16,199 bases of DNA, from the NCBI RefSeq assembly GCF_000003605.2, contig NW_003135833.1:102765-118963 (forward strand), in the 5' to 3' direction. Positions 1-8,723 of this stretch are shown piece by piece. The translations under genes and the position numbers were made by a program. Every line of letters starts with the position of its first letter. Position 1 is the stretch's first letter. This DNA is from Saccoglossus kowalevskii. Its lineage: Eukaryota; Hemichordata; Enteropneusta; Harrimaniidae. The notes beneath the pieces are model-generated. The model did not search any database, was not told the DNA's origin, and saw only the letters and a program-made list of their open reading frames with translations.

Positions 1-260
1 TGAACAAATCTGAGAGAGGTCCACATGTAGTACCTATATATGTAATAGCAAGGCAATTGGACTTGTGGTTTTTAACAAGAAGTCGAAAATATCACTTTTT
101 ACCAAAAATGACAAAAATATTCATCAAAATTAGAGAACTTGAAGATATCATTACAAAATGAACAAATCTGAGAGAGATCCACATGTAGTACCTATATATG
201 TAATATCAAAGCAATTGGACTTGCGTTTTTTAACAAGAAGTCGAAAATATCAAATATCAA
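1..260 (+). repeat. Pearl/Helentron-like tandem core, left-truncated
   Basis: Two head-to-tail units start at 1 and 159 (period 158). Each opens with TGAACAAATCTGAGAGAG and contains AACAAGAAGTCGAAAATATC (from 74 and 232). The second unit stops near 255, within a short CAAATATCAAATTG stretch, and no hairpin 3' end follows. The same core, with related flanks, recurs at 2206-2640 and 5140-5472, so this is a dispersed family and not a local satellite. The 5' end lies outside the window. Tandem cores of about 160 bp are recalled for Pearl-type elements of bivalves. The family name is inference; the repeat is directly visible. Confidence 0.8.
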
Positions 261-1555
261 ATTGTTTCAAGGCCAAAATGGTTGACAGACAGCACATATA
301 TTAGATTCACTAAAATATGATGTTATTTTACCGTGTATATTACTTTATAAAAGTACCAGCATAGAGCTTGTAATTAAGAAAAAAACAACGAAATAGTGAA
401 ACAAAAGACAGGCATAATAAAAAGCCCATCGTAAATTTGAATGAAATCTGCATGTATGTATATCTGAGGAATGGCATAAATAAAGAATTCTCAATTAATT
501 GCAACCAGTCAGATAAATTGGATCAGGTAACTTCACTTAGTCAACTTATCCAGGAAATGATACATTGTATTTGACAGTCAATACCAAAGTAAACGAATCA
601 AAATTAACAGTCCCTGCTTTCAGGCAACCATATCTGCTTACGTAAGACACACACTATTGAGAACACGTCAATGTCTGCCATTTACATCATCAATATTGAC
701 AGTTCTCAAACGAGAGCATCTTAATTTAAAGCCCACGATCGAACGTATTCAGAGCTGATGACAGGTACTCCAGTGAACATAACATAATCTTAATGTTTGT
801 ATGAACTGTCAAAACTAATAGCAAAATGGCATTAAATTTTAATGATAGGCATTTTAATATTTGATAATTATACCATTAAAATCTTGCACCCTAAAATGAT
901 TGCATTGCAATATACAGATGTATGGTATGAAGAGATTTGAATCATTGTCATTATAACAAAAATACATGCTCTTGAAATGTCAATTATTTTTATAATTTTG
1001 TTGACAGTCGTCCTTTGTATATCAGGCCTATTATAGACAAGCAATAAAAACTGCCACAGTGTGATCTAGACATACCATTGAATTGTGCAGACTCGTTTAT
1101 TTTTAGCATATGGTTGTCTATGCTGTATTGTCCATTTTGAATAGTAACGTAGCAAAATCACAAAAATTTATAAAATTAAAGAGAAAAATAGACTCTTTTT
1201 TTTTCTTTGTTACTGAAACAAACATACAGGTATTAAAGGTTGTTGAAGCGACACACAATAAAAGTGTTCAAGTGATTGCATTACCCAGACCCCCGTGAGT
1301 TATCAGGTTAAGGTCTTACATGATGAATTTCTCATACATACACCTTTACTGGTGTATTATGTCAGCTTCAAGGCATGGTTCAAGCAATGTGGAAGCTATA
1401 AATATATCAAATAATTGCAGAGATAATTGAAGATTTCAAGACTGACATGTATCTATCATCAAGAATTTCTATTGTGGATGACGGAGCAAGCTCTGCCTTC
1501 AGACTTTGTTTGCCTCTTTGAGAGGTTTTTGTACATACATGCTGTACAATTACTG
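261..1555. other. AT-rich non-coding stretch, no gene seen
   Basis: No open frame here exceeds 62 codons, and none has coding-like composition. The only structure noted is the hairpin at 657-709. Short A and T runs are present, as is a 7-bp-arm palindrome (TTGTACA/TGTACAA) near 1530-1551. Confidence 0.6.
657..709. other. Imperfect inverted repeat (hairpin)
   Basis: The left arm TTGAGAACACGTCAATGT (657-674) pairs with the right arm ATATTGACAGTTCTCAA (693-709). About 15-16 pairs form, interrupted by a two-base bulge, around an 18-nt spacer. It could be a terminal pair of a very small decayed element or a chance fold. At about 53 nt it is short for a metazoan microRNA precursor. Confidence 0.4.
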
Positions 1556-1722
1556 GAAAATCGGTGAAACCACCCCAAATTTGTCTGTACTTTTTTTCTT
1601 AAACAAGGTATTCTTCAATATTTCTGGAAATGAATTATAATTTTGTAGCCAACAGACAAAATTTGAGTTGATTTGGAGAGTTCAGACTATAAACAGAATT
1701 ATTTGATGAAAAGAGGGATCTG
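1556..1722 (-). repeat. Dispersed repeat family A, copy 1 (inverted)
   Basis: Read on the minus strand, this segment matches the copies at 3839-4056 and 11466-11677. Shared blocks include AAATTTGTCTG near 1577, TTCTTCAATATTTCTGG near 1612, the AGCCAACAGA block near 1648, and GATGAAAAGAGGGA near 1705. It is the most diverged of the three copies. No terminal inverted repeats or coding capacity are evident. The family is unidentified. Confidence 0.65.
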
Positions 1723-2205
1723 GTAATGAAACGGTTAAGGTGGAATGCTACACAAATGTAAAATTATTGTCATTTTCTTCATTTTTACATATTTGATATT
1801 TCATGTCACAAAAAAGAAGAAAATATATGGAAAATCAGTGTACAAAATAGAGTGAAATAGCATGTTCTGTCTGTTTTTGGGCCTTTTACCATTGTCTTCT
1901 TCAGAATGGATATATCTTGCTTGATGACATATGCTGGAAAATTACTTTTTGATGCCTGGCATAACTCTAGGAATGTGTTTTCAGTGTGGTCTATGGAAAC
2001 TGCTGCCAAAATGACATTTTATTCATATTTATTCGCTGTTTTTCTCAAAACAGCACCCATGTAATATCCATTCAGTGGCGTAGCTTCATCAGTGACAGAA
2101 TAATTAGAATTACATTTGTGCATATTAATGAAGTCACATGACTTTTATAAAACCATGTCCAAAATGTTGAACAAACATTCAGGCAAATAATACCAAACAG
2201 TCTCT
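1723..2205. other. Non-coding stretch, no gene seen
   Basis: AT-rich sequence between two repeats. The 67-codon minus-strand frame at 1806-2009 has no recognisable domain and is of chance length. A word resembling some hAT-type ends, CAGTGGCGTAGC, sits at 2073-2084, but no partner end was found in the window. Confidence 0.5.
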
Positions 2206-2640
2206 TGGCTGACATAGCTCCACTGTTAGCAATGCACATTTCAATTAAAGAACTGAAGATATTATTGGAAAATCAACAAATCTGAGAGAGGTCTACCAGA
2301 GGTACCTATATGCATAATATCAAAGCAATCAGACATGCAGTCTTTAACAAGTCGAAAATATTACCTTTTACCAAAAATGACAAAAATATTCATCGAAATC
2401 ACAAAATGAATAAATCTAAGAGAGGTCTGCCCAAGGTACATATATACAGGTAAGTACCAAAGCAATAAGAATTGTAGTTTTCAAGAAGAAGTCGAAATAG
2501 TTGACGCGGATGACAATGGACAGTCATTCATATGATAAGCTTGGCTCGACAGTGGAGCTAAAAATAATGACGTGGACGCAGGACGATGTACAGTAATATG
2601 ATTAGGTCCACTTGACTTTTTCAACAGCCGACCTAAAAAT
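2206..2640 (+). mobile_element. Pearl/Helentron-like non-autonomous element with two 3' ends
   Basis: The 5' flank GGCTGACATAGCTCCACTGT matches the third copy at 5141. It is followed by two core units; AAATCTGAGAGAGG near 2278 and its variant near 2412 give a period of about 134. The subterminal word AGCTCCACTGTT (2216-2227) is inverted at 2548-2559 (GACAGTGGAGCT), where a first 3' end closes with GCTAAAAA. A second, related but not identical 3' end follows at 2569-2640 and closes with the stem TAGGTC/GACCTA (2603-2608, 2630-2635) and CTAAAAAT. There is no protein-coding capacity. By architecture it fits HINE/Pearl elements mobilised by a Rep-helicase element. The superfamily assignment is inference, and the exact ends are uncertain by a few bases. 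Confidence 0.65.
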
Positions 2641-3124
2641 TCACAAACAGGAATTGGGAGAGGCATGTCAATGTTGGAATTTAAAAAGTAGAATTAAAAA
2701 CCTGAATCCTAAAATTGGTTGTAATCTGCCCATCACCTCTGAGGGGAAATCATTGTACAATATGACATGTAGGGCCATAAGTCAACAACTATAAGCCCTC
2801 ATATCATGGGCTAATAATGCAATTACTGGATTAGTCACGACTGAGTAGACATGTACATGTACTGGTAGAGGTTTTATCAAAAAGGTAATATATCATTATA
2901 TCTAGGCTAAAACACAACATAAAAATAGAGGTCATAACTCAACTTGTATTTGACAAATTTATTTATCCCTGAATTTTTGTAACCCATTTCAAGAAGAATT
3001 TTGCATTTTAGGACGAAAAATATGTTGGTACTCAAAATTCATGGGATCACCACCAAATTAGACACGCTGTATTCCTGATACCTAGAATTTCACTTTTCTG
3101 GCCAAACAATAATGTCCAGATAAC
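2641..3124. other. Non-coding stretch, no gene seen
   Basis: A 60-codon plus-strand frame (2612-2794) begins inside the preceding element and shows no domain. ACATGTACATGTAC occurs near 2850; such alternating words are common in mollusc DNA. Nothing else was noted. Confidence 0.5.
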
Positions 3125-3257
3125 TTAAAGGGCGGCAGTCGTCGTGCCGCGTCCTGTTCGATATGGGACTCATAGCGACATATACAACGCGTGTAAAATA
3201 CAATGTTTATTTACATGAAATTCGAACACGTGCTGCGCGATGACCACCGCACTTTAA
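3125..3257. mobile_element. 133-bp MITE-like element, TTAA-bounded
   Basis: Two imperfect inverted arms of about 36 bp bound a 60-bp AT-rich core. The left arm begins TTAAAGGGCGGCAGTCGTCG at 3125. The right arm, read on the minus strand from 3257, begins TTAAAGTGCGGTGGTCATCG. Both arms end internally in TGTTCG. The arms are far richer in G+C than their surroundings. TTAA lies at each extreme (3125-3128 and 3254-3257) and may be a target duplication, as in piggyBac-like elements. It has no coding capacity. The inverted repeat is directly visible; the superfamily is inference. Confidence 0.7.
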
Positions 3258-3838
3258 CCACAGTTAAATAGCCTGCTGTAAGTCTTAAGAATCATAAATC
3301 AAAGTAATACTTATTGATTTAGAAGATATAAACTCCTCAACACTCGCATATCTGCCGTTTAATAATACCCCTTTTTATATAGACCTGCCGATAATGCCGA
3401 GGTAGACAGAAACGAAACAGAATGTCATCACACTGCACAAATATTGATTATTTGAGCTGTCCTTGAATTCTCTGACGTATTTGAGAATTACAGTATTGAA
3501 TATGTTATTAGAATAAAAGCAAAAATCAATATCACTCGCAGAGAATGACAGCTGAAAAAGAAACGCAGGACACTAACGATTTTTAATATTTCAAAGAGCA
3601 ACAGATCAGGTAAAGTATAAAACGAAGTGAAGCAAATTTATCTGAACTTGTTTCCATGGTGACAACAATTTTGCTATTTACCGGTTCTGACACTGCTCAA
3701 CAAGTGGTAATTTACAAAGATTCACAATATCTAACTAAACACGTACTGCAGTGAAGCAACAAAGTGACACAGTTACTAACAGTACAACAAGACCTGAATT
3801 TAAACGAAGACATTCTATTCAAATTGTTTTTCATCACA
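3258..3838. other. Non-coding stretch with one X-box-like word
   Basis: No gene was recognised. An RFX-like word lies at 3650-3663. The 60-codon frame at 3751-3933 starts with GTG, runs into family A and is not credible as a gene. Confidence 0.5.
3650..3663. promoter_or_regulatory. RFX X-box-like word
   Basis: GTTTCCATGGTGAC resembles the palindromic RFX X-box consensus GTTNCCATGGNAAC, with one mismatch in the right half. It contains the reverse complement of CCATGGAAAC, which also occurs at 4926-4935 and 9111-9120. No adjacent gene is visible, so a function is speculative. Confidence 0.25.
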
Positions 3839-4056
3839 AGTTTCCTCTTTTCATCACAAATTCACAAAATAGTTCTGTTTATAGTCTGCTTTTTTTTTTA
3901 GAAGACTGTGACAAAAATAACAAAATTTGTTGAGTAAAAAATGAAAATTGAATCAAATTTTGTCCAAAATTAGGGTTCATTTTCAGAAATATTAAAGAAT
4001 ATAAAAAAAAAGTGCAGACAAATTTGTGCGAGAAAGTCCGGTGGTGAAAAGGTTAA
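3839..4056 (+). repeat. Dispersed repeat family A, copy 2
   Basis: This copy begins near AGTTTCCTCTTTTCATCACA and ends at GGTGGTGAAAAGGTTAA. It aligns over its whole length with 11466-11677 and, reversed, with 1556-1722. Shared blocks include CACAAATTCACAAAATAG, GACAAAAATA, GAGTAAAAA, GGTTCATTT, GTGCAGACAAAT and GGTGAAA. No terminal inverted repeats or coding frame were seen. Two copies share both boundaries, so these are probably close to true element ends. The family is unnamed here. Confidence 0.75.
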
Positions 4057-5139
4057 TGAACTTATAATTTTCTGTTTTATCAGTGATGATGCTTTATGCC
4101 TCAATATACGTACATCTTTCTAAAACCCAATAAATATAAAATAATCGTCTTAAAATGCAACACATCAACATGAACATAAGAAAGCTGCATATACGGTACA
4201 AGGAATTTCAAAATGTCTTCAAATTGGCACCATGCACTCACAGAGGCTAACGATAATGTCCATTAATTAATAGCTAATTCTTATAAATCATAAAAAATCC
4301 AATTTCAGTTAAGTTATGTTATTCAAGAAAAGTAAATTCTTTCAGTTTTATAATGCCACAATAAAATAGCATTATTATGTGTTACAGTTACATACACAAT
4401 GTTAAAGAAAAATTACATTTTTTGAAACTTTTTAAAACTCAGATTTTCAAAATAATTCAGCATAACAAAAGGTATCCCATCATTAACAATAGATGACTTT
4501 TTCAGCCTAGGTTACCAGCCTACAATTTGAGATATAATATCTCTACCACAGAAACTCATGGTAAAAGCATTAAGATACTACCAAAATAGCAACTACACTG
4601 TATCACTAAAATACAACAATCATTTTCTCAAAAATTAGGCTGACTTTTTTTAAGTCAATATCTTTATTATATCACCTTGAAATATAATTTATTGCAAAAA
4701 GAATAAATTTGGGGTATTTTCATTTATGAGTAGGCTTCTACCTAATACTAAAACCAATAGATGGAATGCAGATGTTGTACATATTGTGTTTATTGATAGA
4801 GCACATGATAACGCCTCTAAGGAGTTGCACTAAAGTTTCTCATTAATTGAACACCAAGACTTCTGGGCATAGACTGCATTCATTTGTCTGCCTTTAGAAA
4901 CATCTCAAAACCCATCTATTAGTTACCATGGAAACATGCACAAACAAGAAACATTATCCTTCCTTAACTGCCTACTATTTTTGATAACTGACAGATCAAA
5001 TGTTTCTTCAAAACTTCATGAGACTATAAGTGATTTATTGTGAGAACTACCAAGATGCAACAGTCACTATATTTTTCTAGTGAAACAATTATTTTTGGGT
5101 AGGTCTGAAGTCCCACTCTAAAAACAACAAGCAGCTTGT
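4057..5139. other. Non-coding stretch with one strong X-box-like word
   Basis: AT-rich sequence with no open frame of note. A 15-bp palindrome, GAGATATAATATCTC, lies at 4529-4543. The strongest RFX-like word of the window is at 4922-4935. No gene, RNA gene or repeat copy was recognised. Confidence 0.5.
4922..4935 (+). promoter_or_regulatory. RFX X-box-like word (best match)
   Basis: GTTACCATGGAAAC fits the RFX X-box consensus (GTTNCCATGGNAAC) at every constrained base. RFX factors bind such sites upstream of ciliary genes in animals. No coding exon is visible nearby, so this may be a distal element or a coincidence. Confidence 0.35.
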
Positions 5140-5472
5140 CGGCTGAGATAGCTCTGCTGTTAGCAATGCACATTTCAATTAAGAATTGAAGATATCATTA
5201 GAAAATGAACAATATGTATAGTATTAAAGCAATTGGACTTGCTGTTTTCAACAAAAAGTCGAAAATATCACTTTTTACCAAAAATGACAAACAAATATTC
5301 ACCAAAATTAGAGAATTGAAGATATATCATGAAAATGAACAAATCAAAGTATTCAGATTTGTAGTTTTCAAGAAGAAGTCGAAAAAGTAAAACATTGACA
5401 CGAACGTCGACTGATGACGGACAATCACTCATATGATAAGCTCCGCTCGAAAAAGTCAACAGCGGAGCTAAA
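5140..5472 (+). mobile_element. Pearl/Helentron-like non-autonomous element, complete copy
   Basis: The 5' flank GGCTGAGATAGCTCTGCTGT (5141-5160) matches the element at 2206. Two core units follow, with AGAATTGAAGATAT at 5182 and 5312 (period 130). The subterminal AGCTCTGCTGTT (5150-5161) is inverted at 5458-5469 (AACAGCGGAGCT). The 3' end is a perfect 9-bp stem, AGCTCCGCT (5439-5447) with AGCGGAGCT (5461-5469), around a 13-nt loop, followed by an A run. An asymmetric inverted repeat plus 3' hairpin plus tandem core is the architecture described for Helentron-associated elements and Pearl elements. There is no coding capacity. The overlapping 99-codon minus-strand frame at 5425-5724 runs through this hairpin and is treated as spurious. 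Confidence 0.7.
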
Positions 5473-5910
5473 AAAAACTAAACCTACACAAAATTTGACC
5501 ACTCTTAGGTTACATGACATTTTAATAAATGTTCTATATTTCATCTTGATTAGCATAGTTCTATAAACTTTCATTTCCTTGGAGACAAATTTCTTGAGCC
5601 AGTGAAAATAGTGAAATTTTGTAATCTCTGCTGTCTTACGAGACAAATTTTTGCAAAACTTTTTTTTCACAAATGTCATTTCGGTAAAAGCATCAAATCG
5701 TGTAAATATGAGCCAAAACTCCACTAATATCCACTCTAGTTTTGTGGCTTTATATGCACCATAACGGATGTATTTTCGTTGTTAGACTTTTTTTTTGGCA
5801 ATTGAAATTATTTAATGATAAAGTTGATATGACTGAAGAACCCCTGTGAAGTTAACACACCCACAAAATTTTTATCCAATTTTTATTGATTTGAAATAGT
5901 TTTGTTTGGT
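5473..5910. other. Non-coding stretch, no gene seen
   Basis: AT-rich sequence between two small elements. A 99-codon antisense frame (5425-5724) crosses from the upstream repeat; it is rich in F and K, has no known domain and is not credited. GACAAATTT occurs twice (near 5583 and 5642), possibly the trace of an older repeat. Confidence 0.45.
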
Positions 5911-6074
5911 TTAAAGCGAGGGAGTTGTCACCTGCGCATGCATCAGATGGCCATAGCATGTCATTGTTTACAAACAAGAGTCTACCCATGAGCCTTTGCA
6001 ATTTTAGCATGTGTTGTTATCTTCACTTGGGACTCAATTCCCGCGTGTGCGCAGGTGACGACCCTCTCGCTTAA
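5911..6074. mobile_element. 164-bp MITE-like element, TTAA-bounded
   Basis: The left arm (5911-5940) begins TTAAAGCGAGGGAGTTGTCA. The right arm, read on the minus strand from 6074, begins TTAAGCGAGAGGGTCGTCAC. Both arms contain GTCACCTGCGCA, with small indels near the tips. TTAA is present at both extremes (5911-5914 and 6071-6074). The arms are markedly GC-rich against an AT-rich surround, and the core lacks any open frame. The tip signature resembles the element at 3125-3257. The fold is certain; assignment to a TTAA-targeting (piggyBac-like) group is inference. Confidence 0.75.
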
Positions 6075-6871
6075 AGTTGTTGTTGTAAATTGTTGACTAG
6101 TAAATTGGATTATGATTTCTCATACAGGTAACTGAACATTGTTTTTAATGTACACAAAGGAGAATTTGTTTGATGGAATATATGTTGAGTAATTATACAC
6201 GAGTAGAGAACATTTTGTACACCAGTACTATTTCATGCACAGACAAAACAACATTATATTTGAATATAATAGTTTATGTTGGCCGAAATATTGCCAATCG
6301 TAATGAATAACAGGTTTATTTAGAAAACATGTGCTGACCTCACAAACGTTTACTGAACAAACACATTTAAAATTTAATTATCTGCTAGAAAAAAAATGTA
6401 AACAAATATGGCACGTACCTTTCAATAAATCTTCAATTGTCAACATATGTTGTAATACTGTAAGAAATGTCAACTGTTTCACCTTTCTGTTTATATTTTG
6501 TATGTTTCCATTAAATACAAGATGTTGATCAGAGTTTGAAATCGTTGACTGATGTACTGGTTGAAAATTTAACAATGAATCTCCTGATGATAGTCTGTGA
6601 ATGGGATTTAGATAGAGTACCATTGTTAGTCAAATAGTCTGTAATGTTTGTTACAGTGCTTTGACACATATTAATGTAAGTGCACATTGACAGCAATGAA
6701 AAATTACGATTAAAGCAGCCCCAATATTGAGTGCAACTAAAAAAAAAAAAATTATTGCTTCTTCGGTTTTCAAAATAGATTGTGGTAAAATTTAATATAA
6801 ATCAGAAAACTTAAAGAATAAATTCCATCATATGTGCCCATATGAATATTAACAACAGTTTATCCATGTTT
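6075..6871. other. Non-coding stretch, no gene seen
   Basis: AT-rich sequence with a 13-A run near 6740. Two opposing frames of 65 and 81 codons (6331-6528 plus, 6378-6623 minus) overlap each other and neither shows a domain, so both are treated as chance. Confidence 0.5.
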
Positions 6872-7064
6872 TGTAAAATACTTTATTTTAGCTAGAAATA
6901 ATTTTCGCTGAAAACACTTTATTGGCCTTCTGTTTGGAATTTATTTTCACTGAATTTTGATGAGCTGAACGTAAAAAATATAGAAAAAAAAGTTTATTCG
7001 CTGGATTTTATTTTCACTGAATTATTCCTTCAGCGAAAATGATTTCCAAGCGAAAATTTTACAG
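6872..7064. repeat. Inverted-repeat element with TTTTCGCTGAA motifs
   Basis: The left arm starts TGTAAAAT at 6872 and contains CTAGAAATAATTTTCGCTGA (6892-6911). The right arm, read on the minus strand from 7064, starts TGTAAAATTTTCGC and contains TTGGAAATCATTTTCGCTGA. Between the arms, a TTTATTTTCACTGAATT block recurs near 6940 and 7007. The ACTGTAAAATTTTCGC-type tip resembles AT-rich foldback elements I associate with molluscs. It has no coding capacity and its class is unknown. Confidence 0.55.
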
Positions 7065-8081
7065 TACATGGTAATACTCATAGCAACGTGTTGATGCCCT
7101 TATGGTGGTCACTAAAAGATGATAACGAAAATTATTATAAAGACAAAATATATAAAATTAATGTATACAGCCATATTTAATATTAGTAATGTACATGTAT
7201 GTGCATGCATTTTAAATAATAAAGGTCTACCTATGGCCATAACTCAGATTGTAACAATTCTTTGAATAAATGCATTTTTTATGTGCTTTTCCATTGGAAA
7301 ACACAGTGCTTGTGGTTGATATAATTATTTAAACAGAGTCAATTTGGATAAAAGGTCTTCCTTTTATACTTTCGGAAATTGCAAGTATCTGAATTAAATG
7401 TAATCAACTCAGAGATTGTAATACCGTATTTGCTTTACTTATAGCACATATGCTGATTTTTCTATAGTCAAAATAAGTTATACTTTATTTTAATGATTTT
7501 GTATACAGTTAATGCATTAGAAAGAGATTGGATTACTGTGATCAGATAGAAGCATAGCTAAGAAAGATCATAATATCGATATCCGGCTTTTAAAGTTGTA
7601 TTCCCACTTTGTATGATCTGTAAAAAAAATTCTCACCGACCTTTGTATGTATCATATCAAAGTATCATGTACAGTAAGTATATCAGAAATCTCATATTAC
7701 TGTATCCAGAAATTAAATTTAAAAAAAATTCTAAAATACATTAAAATAACCTTGATTGATTACAATCCAAATTAAGTTTGATTTGGTGATTAGACACCAT
7801 CTTGTTCCTCCCAAGTATAGGCTAAGCTCAGAATTTTAATATATTTCAAGTTTTGTTGACATAGCAACTGATTTTATCATATTTCATGATGATCACAATA
7901 ATTTGTGTGAGGTATTCCGCATACATTACAAAATAATTAGGTCAATTAAGTCAATTAAGTCAATTTTGTAAAAATTTTAAAATTAAATTAAGGCAGATAA
8001 CAAGAACAGGTATAAATGTAGAAATTGCCTATCCCAACATGGATAGACAAATAAATTATGATATCACTAAATTGTTTTTAA
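7065..8081. other. Non-coding stretch with one minisatellite
   Basis: AT-rich sequence with ACATGTATGTGCATGCAT-type alternation near 7194-7210. A 9-bp tandem is annotated separately at 7941. No gene was recognised. Confidence 0.5.
7941..7965. repeat. Short 9-bp tandem (GTCAATTAA), about 2.7 copies
   Basis: GTCAATTAA is repeated twice, followed by a partial GTCAATT. The array is too short to carry biological meaning; it is probably slippage. Confidence 0.7.
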
Positions 8082-8285
8082 ATGATTTATTTTGACGGGA
8101 AATGGAACATCATCGATTCTTGGGGAGGAGGTTTTACATGTGTAGGTTGTTTGGACGCACACCTCTGTACCATCTATTTTAATAGGCTCTACACAAGCTG
8201 CTGTGGAACACCAGTCAAAAAGCTGGTGAAATCAGATGAAGTTGAGAAAACTTCAATCCTGAACAACCAAATTTATATACTGTAA
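8082..8285 (+). other. 67-codon open frame, Cys-rich, unrecognised
   Basis: An ATG-started frame with local G+C above its surroundings. The predicted product has clustered cysteines (CVGC, CTI, SCCGT) and a charged tail (VKKLVKSDEVEK). No family is recognised. There is no signal peptide, and no convincing promoter or splice site is visible. Its length is compatible with chance, so it is recorded only because its composition is less repetitive than most frames in the window. Confidence 0.15.
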
Positions 8286-8606
8286 AACAGTAAATAGCTA
8301 CGTATCATTTTAGCAAATTTGATTCAATGCATGAATTAACTGAATCTTAATTTAGATAAAGTGTCAATAATCCTACTTCTAGAATAGACTGTTCTAGTGA
8401 CATCTTCATTCAGCAAAATTGTGGATTAGCTAAAAAATTAGCTAAAATATCTGTGGCTGTGATTTTGCTCAAAGTATAGCCACTGTACACTATAGGTCGG
8501 AACAATTCATGAAGTCGGAAAGTCTCATGTCAGGATTGACATTTATTGAACTTTGAAATGGAAACGTCGACATCGGCTTGAAACAACAACAAACGTAAAA
8601 ATAATA
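8286..8606. other. Non-coding stretch, no gene seen
   Basis: Nothing beyond a small palindrome, TACTGTAAAACAGTA (8279-8293), at the left edge and a TAGCTAAA duplication near 8430. Confidence 0.45.
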
Positions 8607-8723
8607 ATGACGATAACAATGTCAGGTGATGAAAATCGGGATGTTCGTCAGAGAATAGATGAGTTTTTTGAGAACGCTTGTGACAGAAAAATTGGGTTTA
8701 AAAACCAGCAGCCCATTTGCTAA
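8607..8723 (+). CDS. Possible short coding exon or small ORF (38 codons)
   Basis: The frame begins with ATG at 8607, with a second in-frame ATG at 8619, and ends at TAA 8721-8723. From the second ATG the product reads MSGDENRDVRQRIDEFFENA and continues CDRKIGFKNQQPIC. This is a charged, helix-prone composition unlike the F/L/I/Y-rich random frames elsewhere here. The frame is open upstream to 8550. The preceding sequence is CAA/ATAA-rich, as a 5' UTR could be. A possible donor, CAG|GTGATG, lies just after the second ATG and would contradict the longer reading. I do not recognise the protein. It could be a first exon, a decayed retrocopy or chance. Confidence 0.25.
   Translation: MTITMSGDENRDVRQRIDEFFENACDRKIGFKNQQPIC

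Noticed and set aside
2073-2084. CAGTGGCGTAGC word resembling some hAT-type ends
   Set aside because: A single short word with no inverted partner or target duplication in the window.
5425-5724. 99-codon minus-strand open frame
   Set aside because: Its C-terminal part is the hairpin end of a non-coding repeat. Composition is F/K-rich and no family is recognised.
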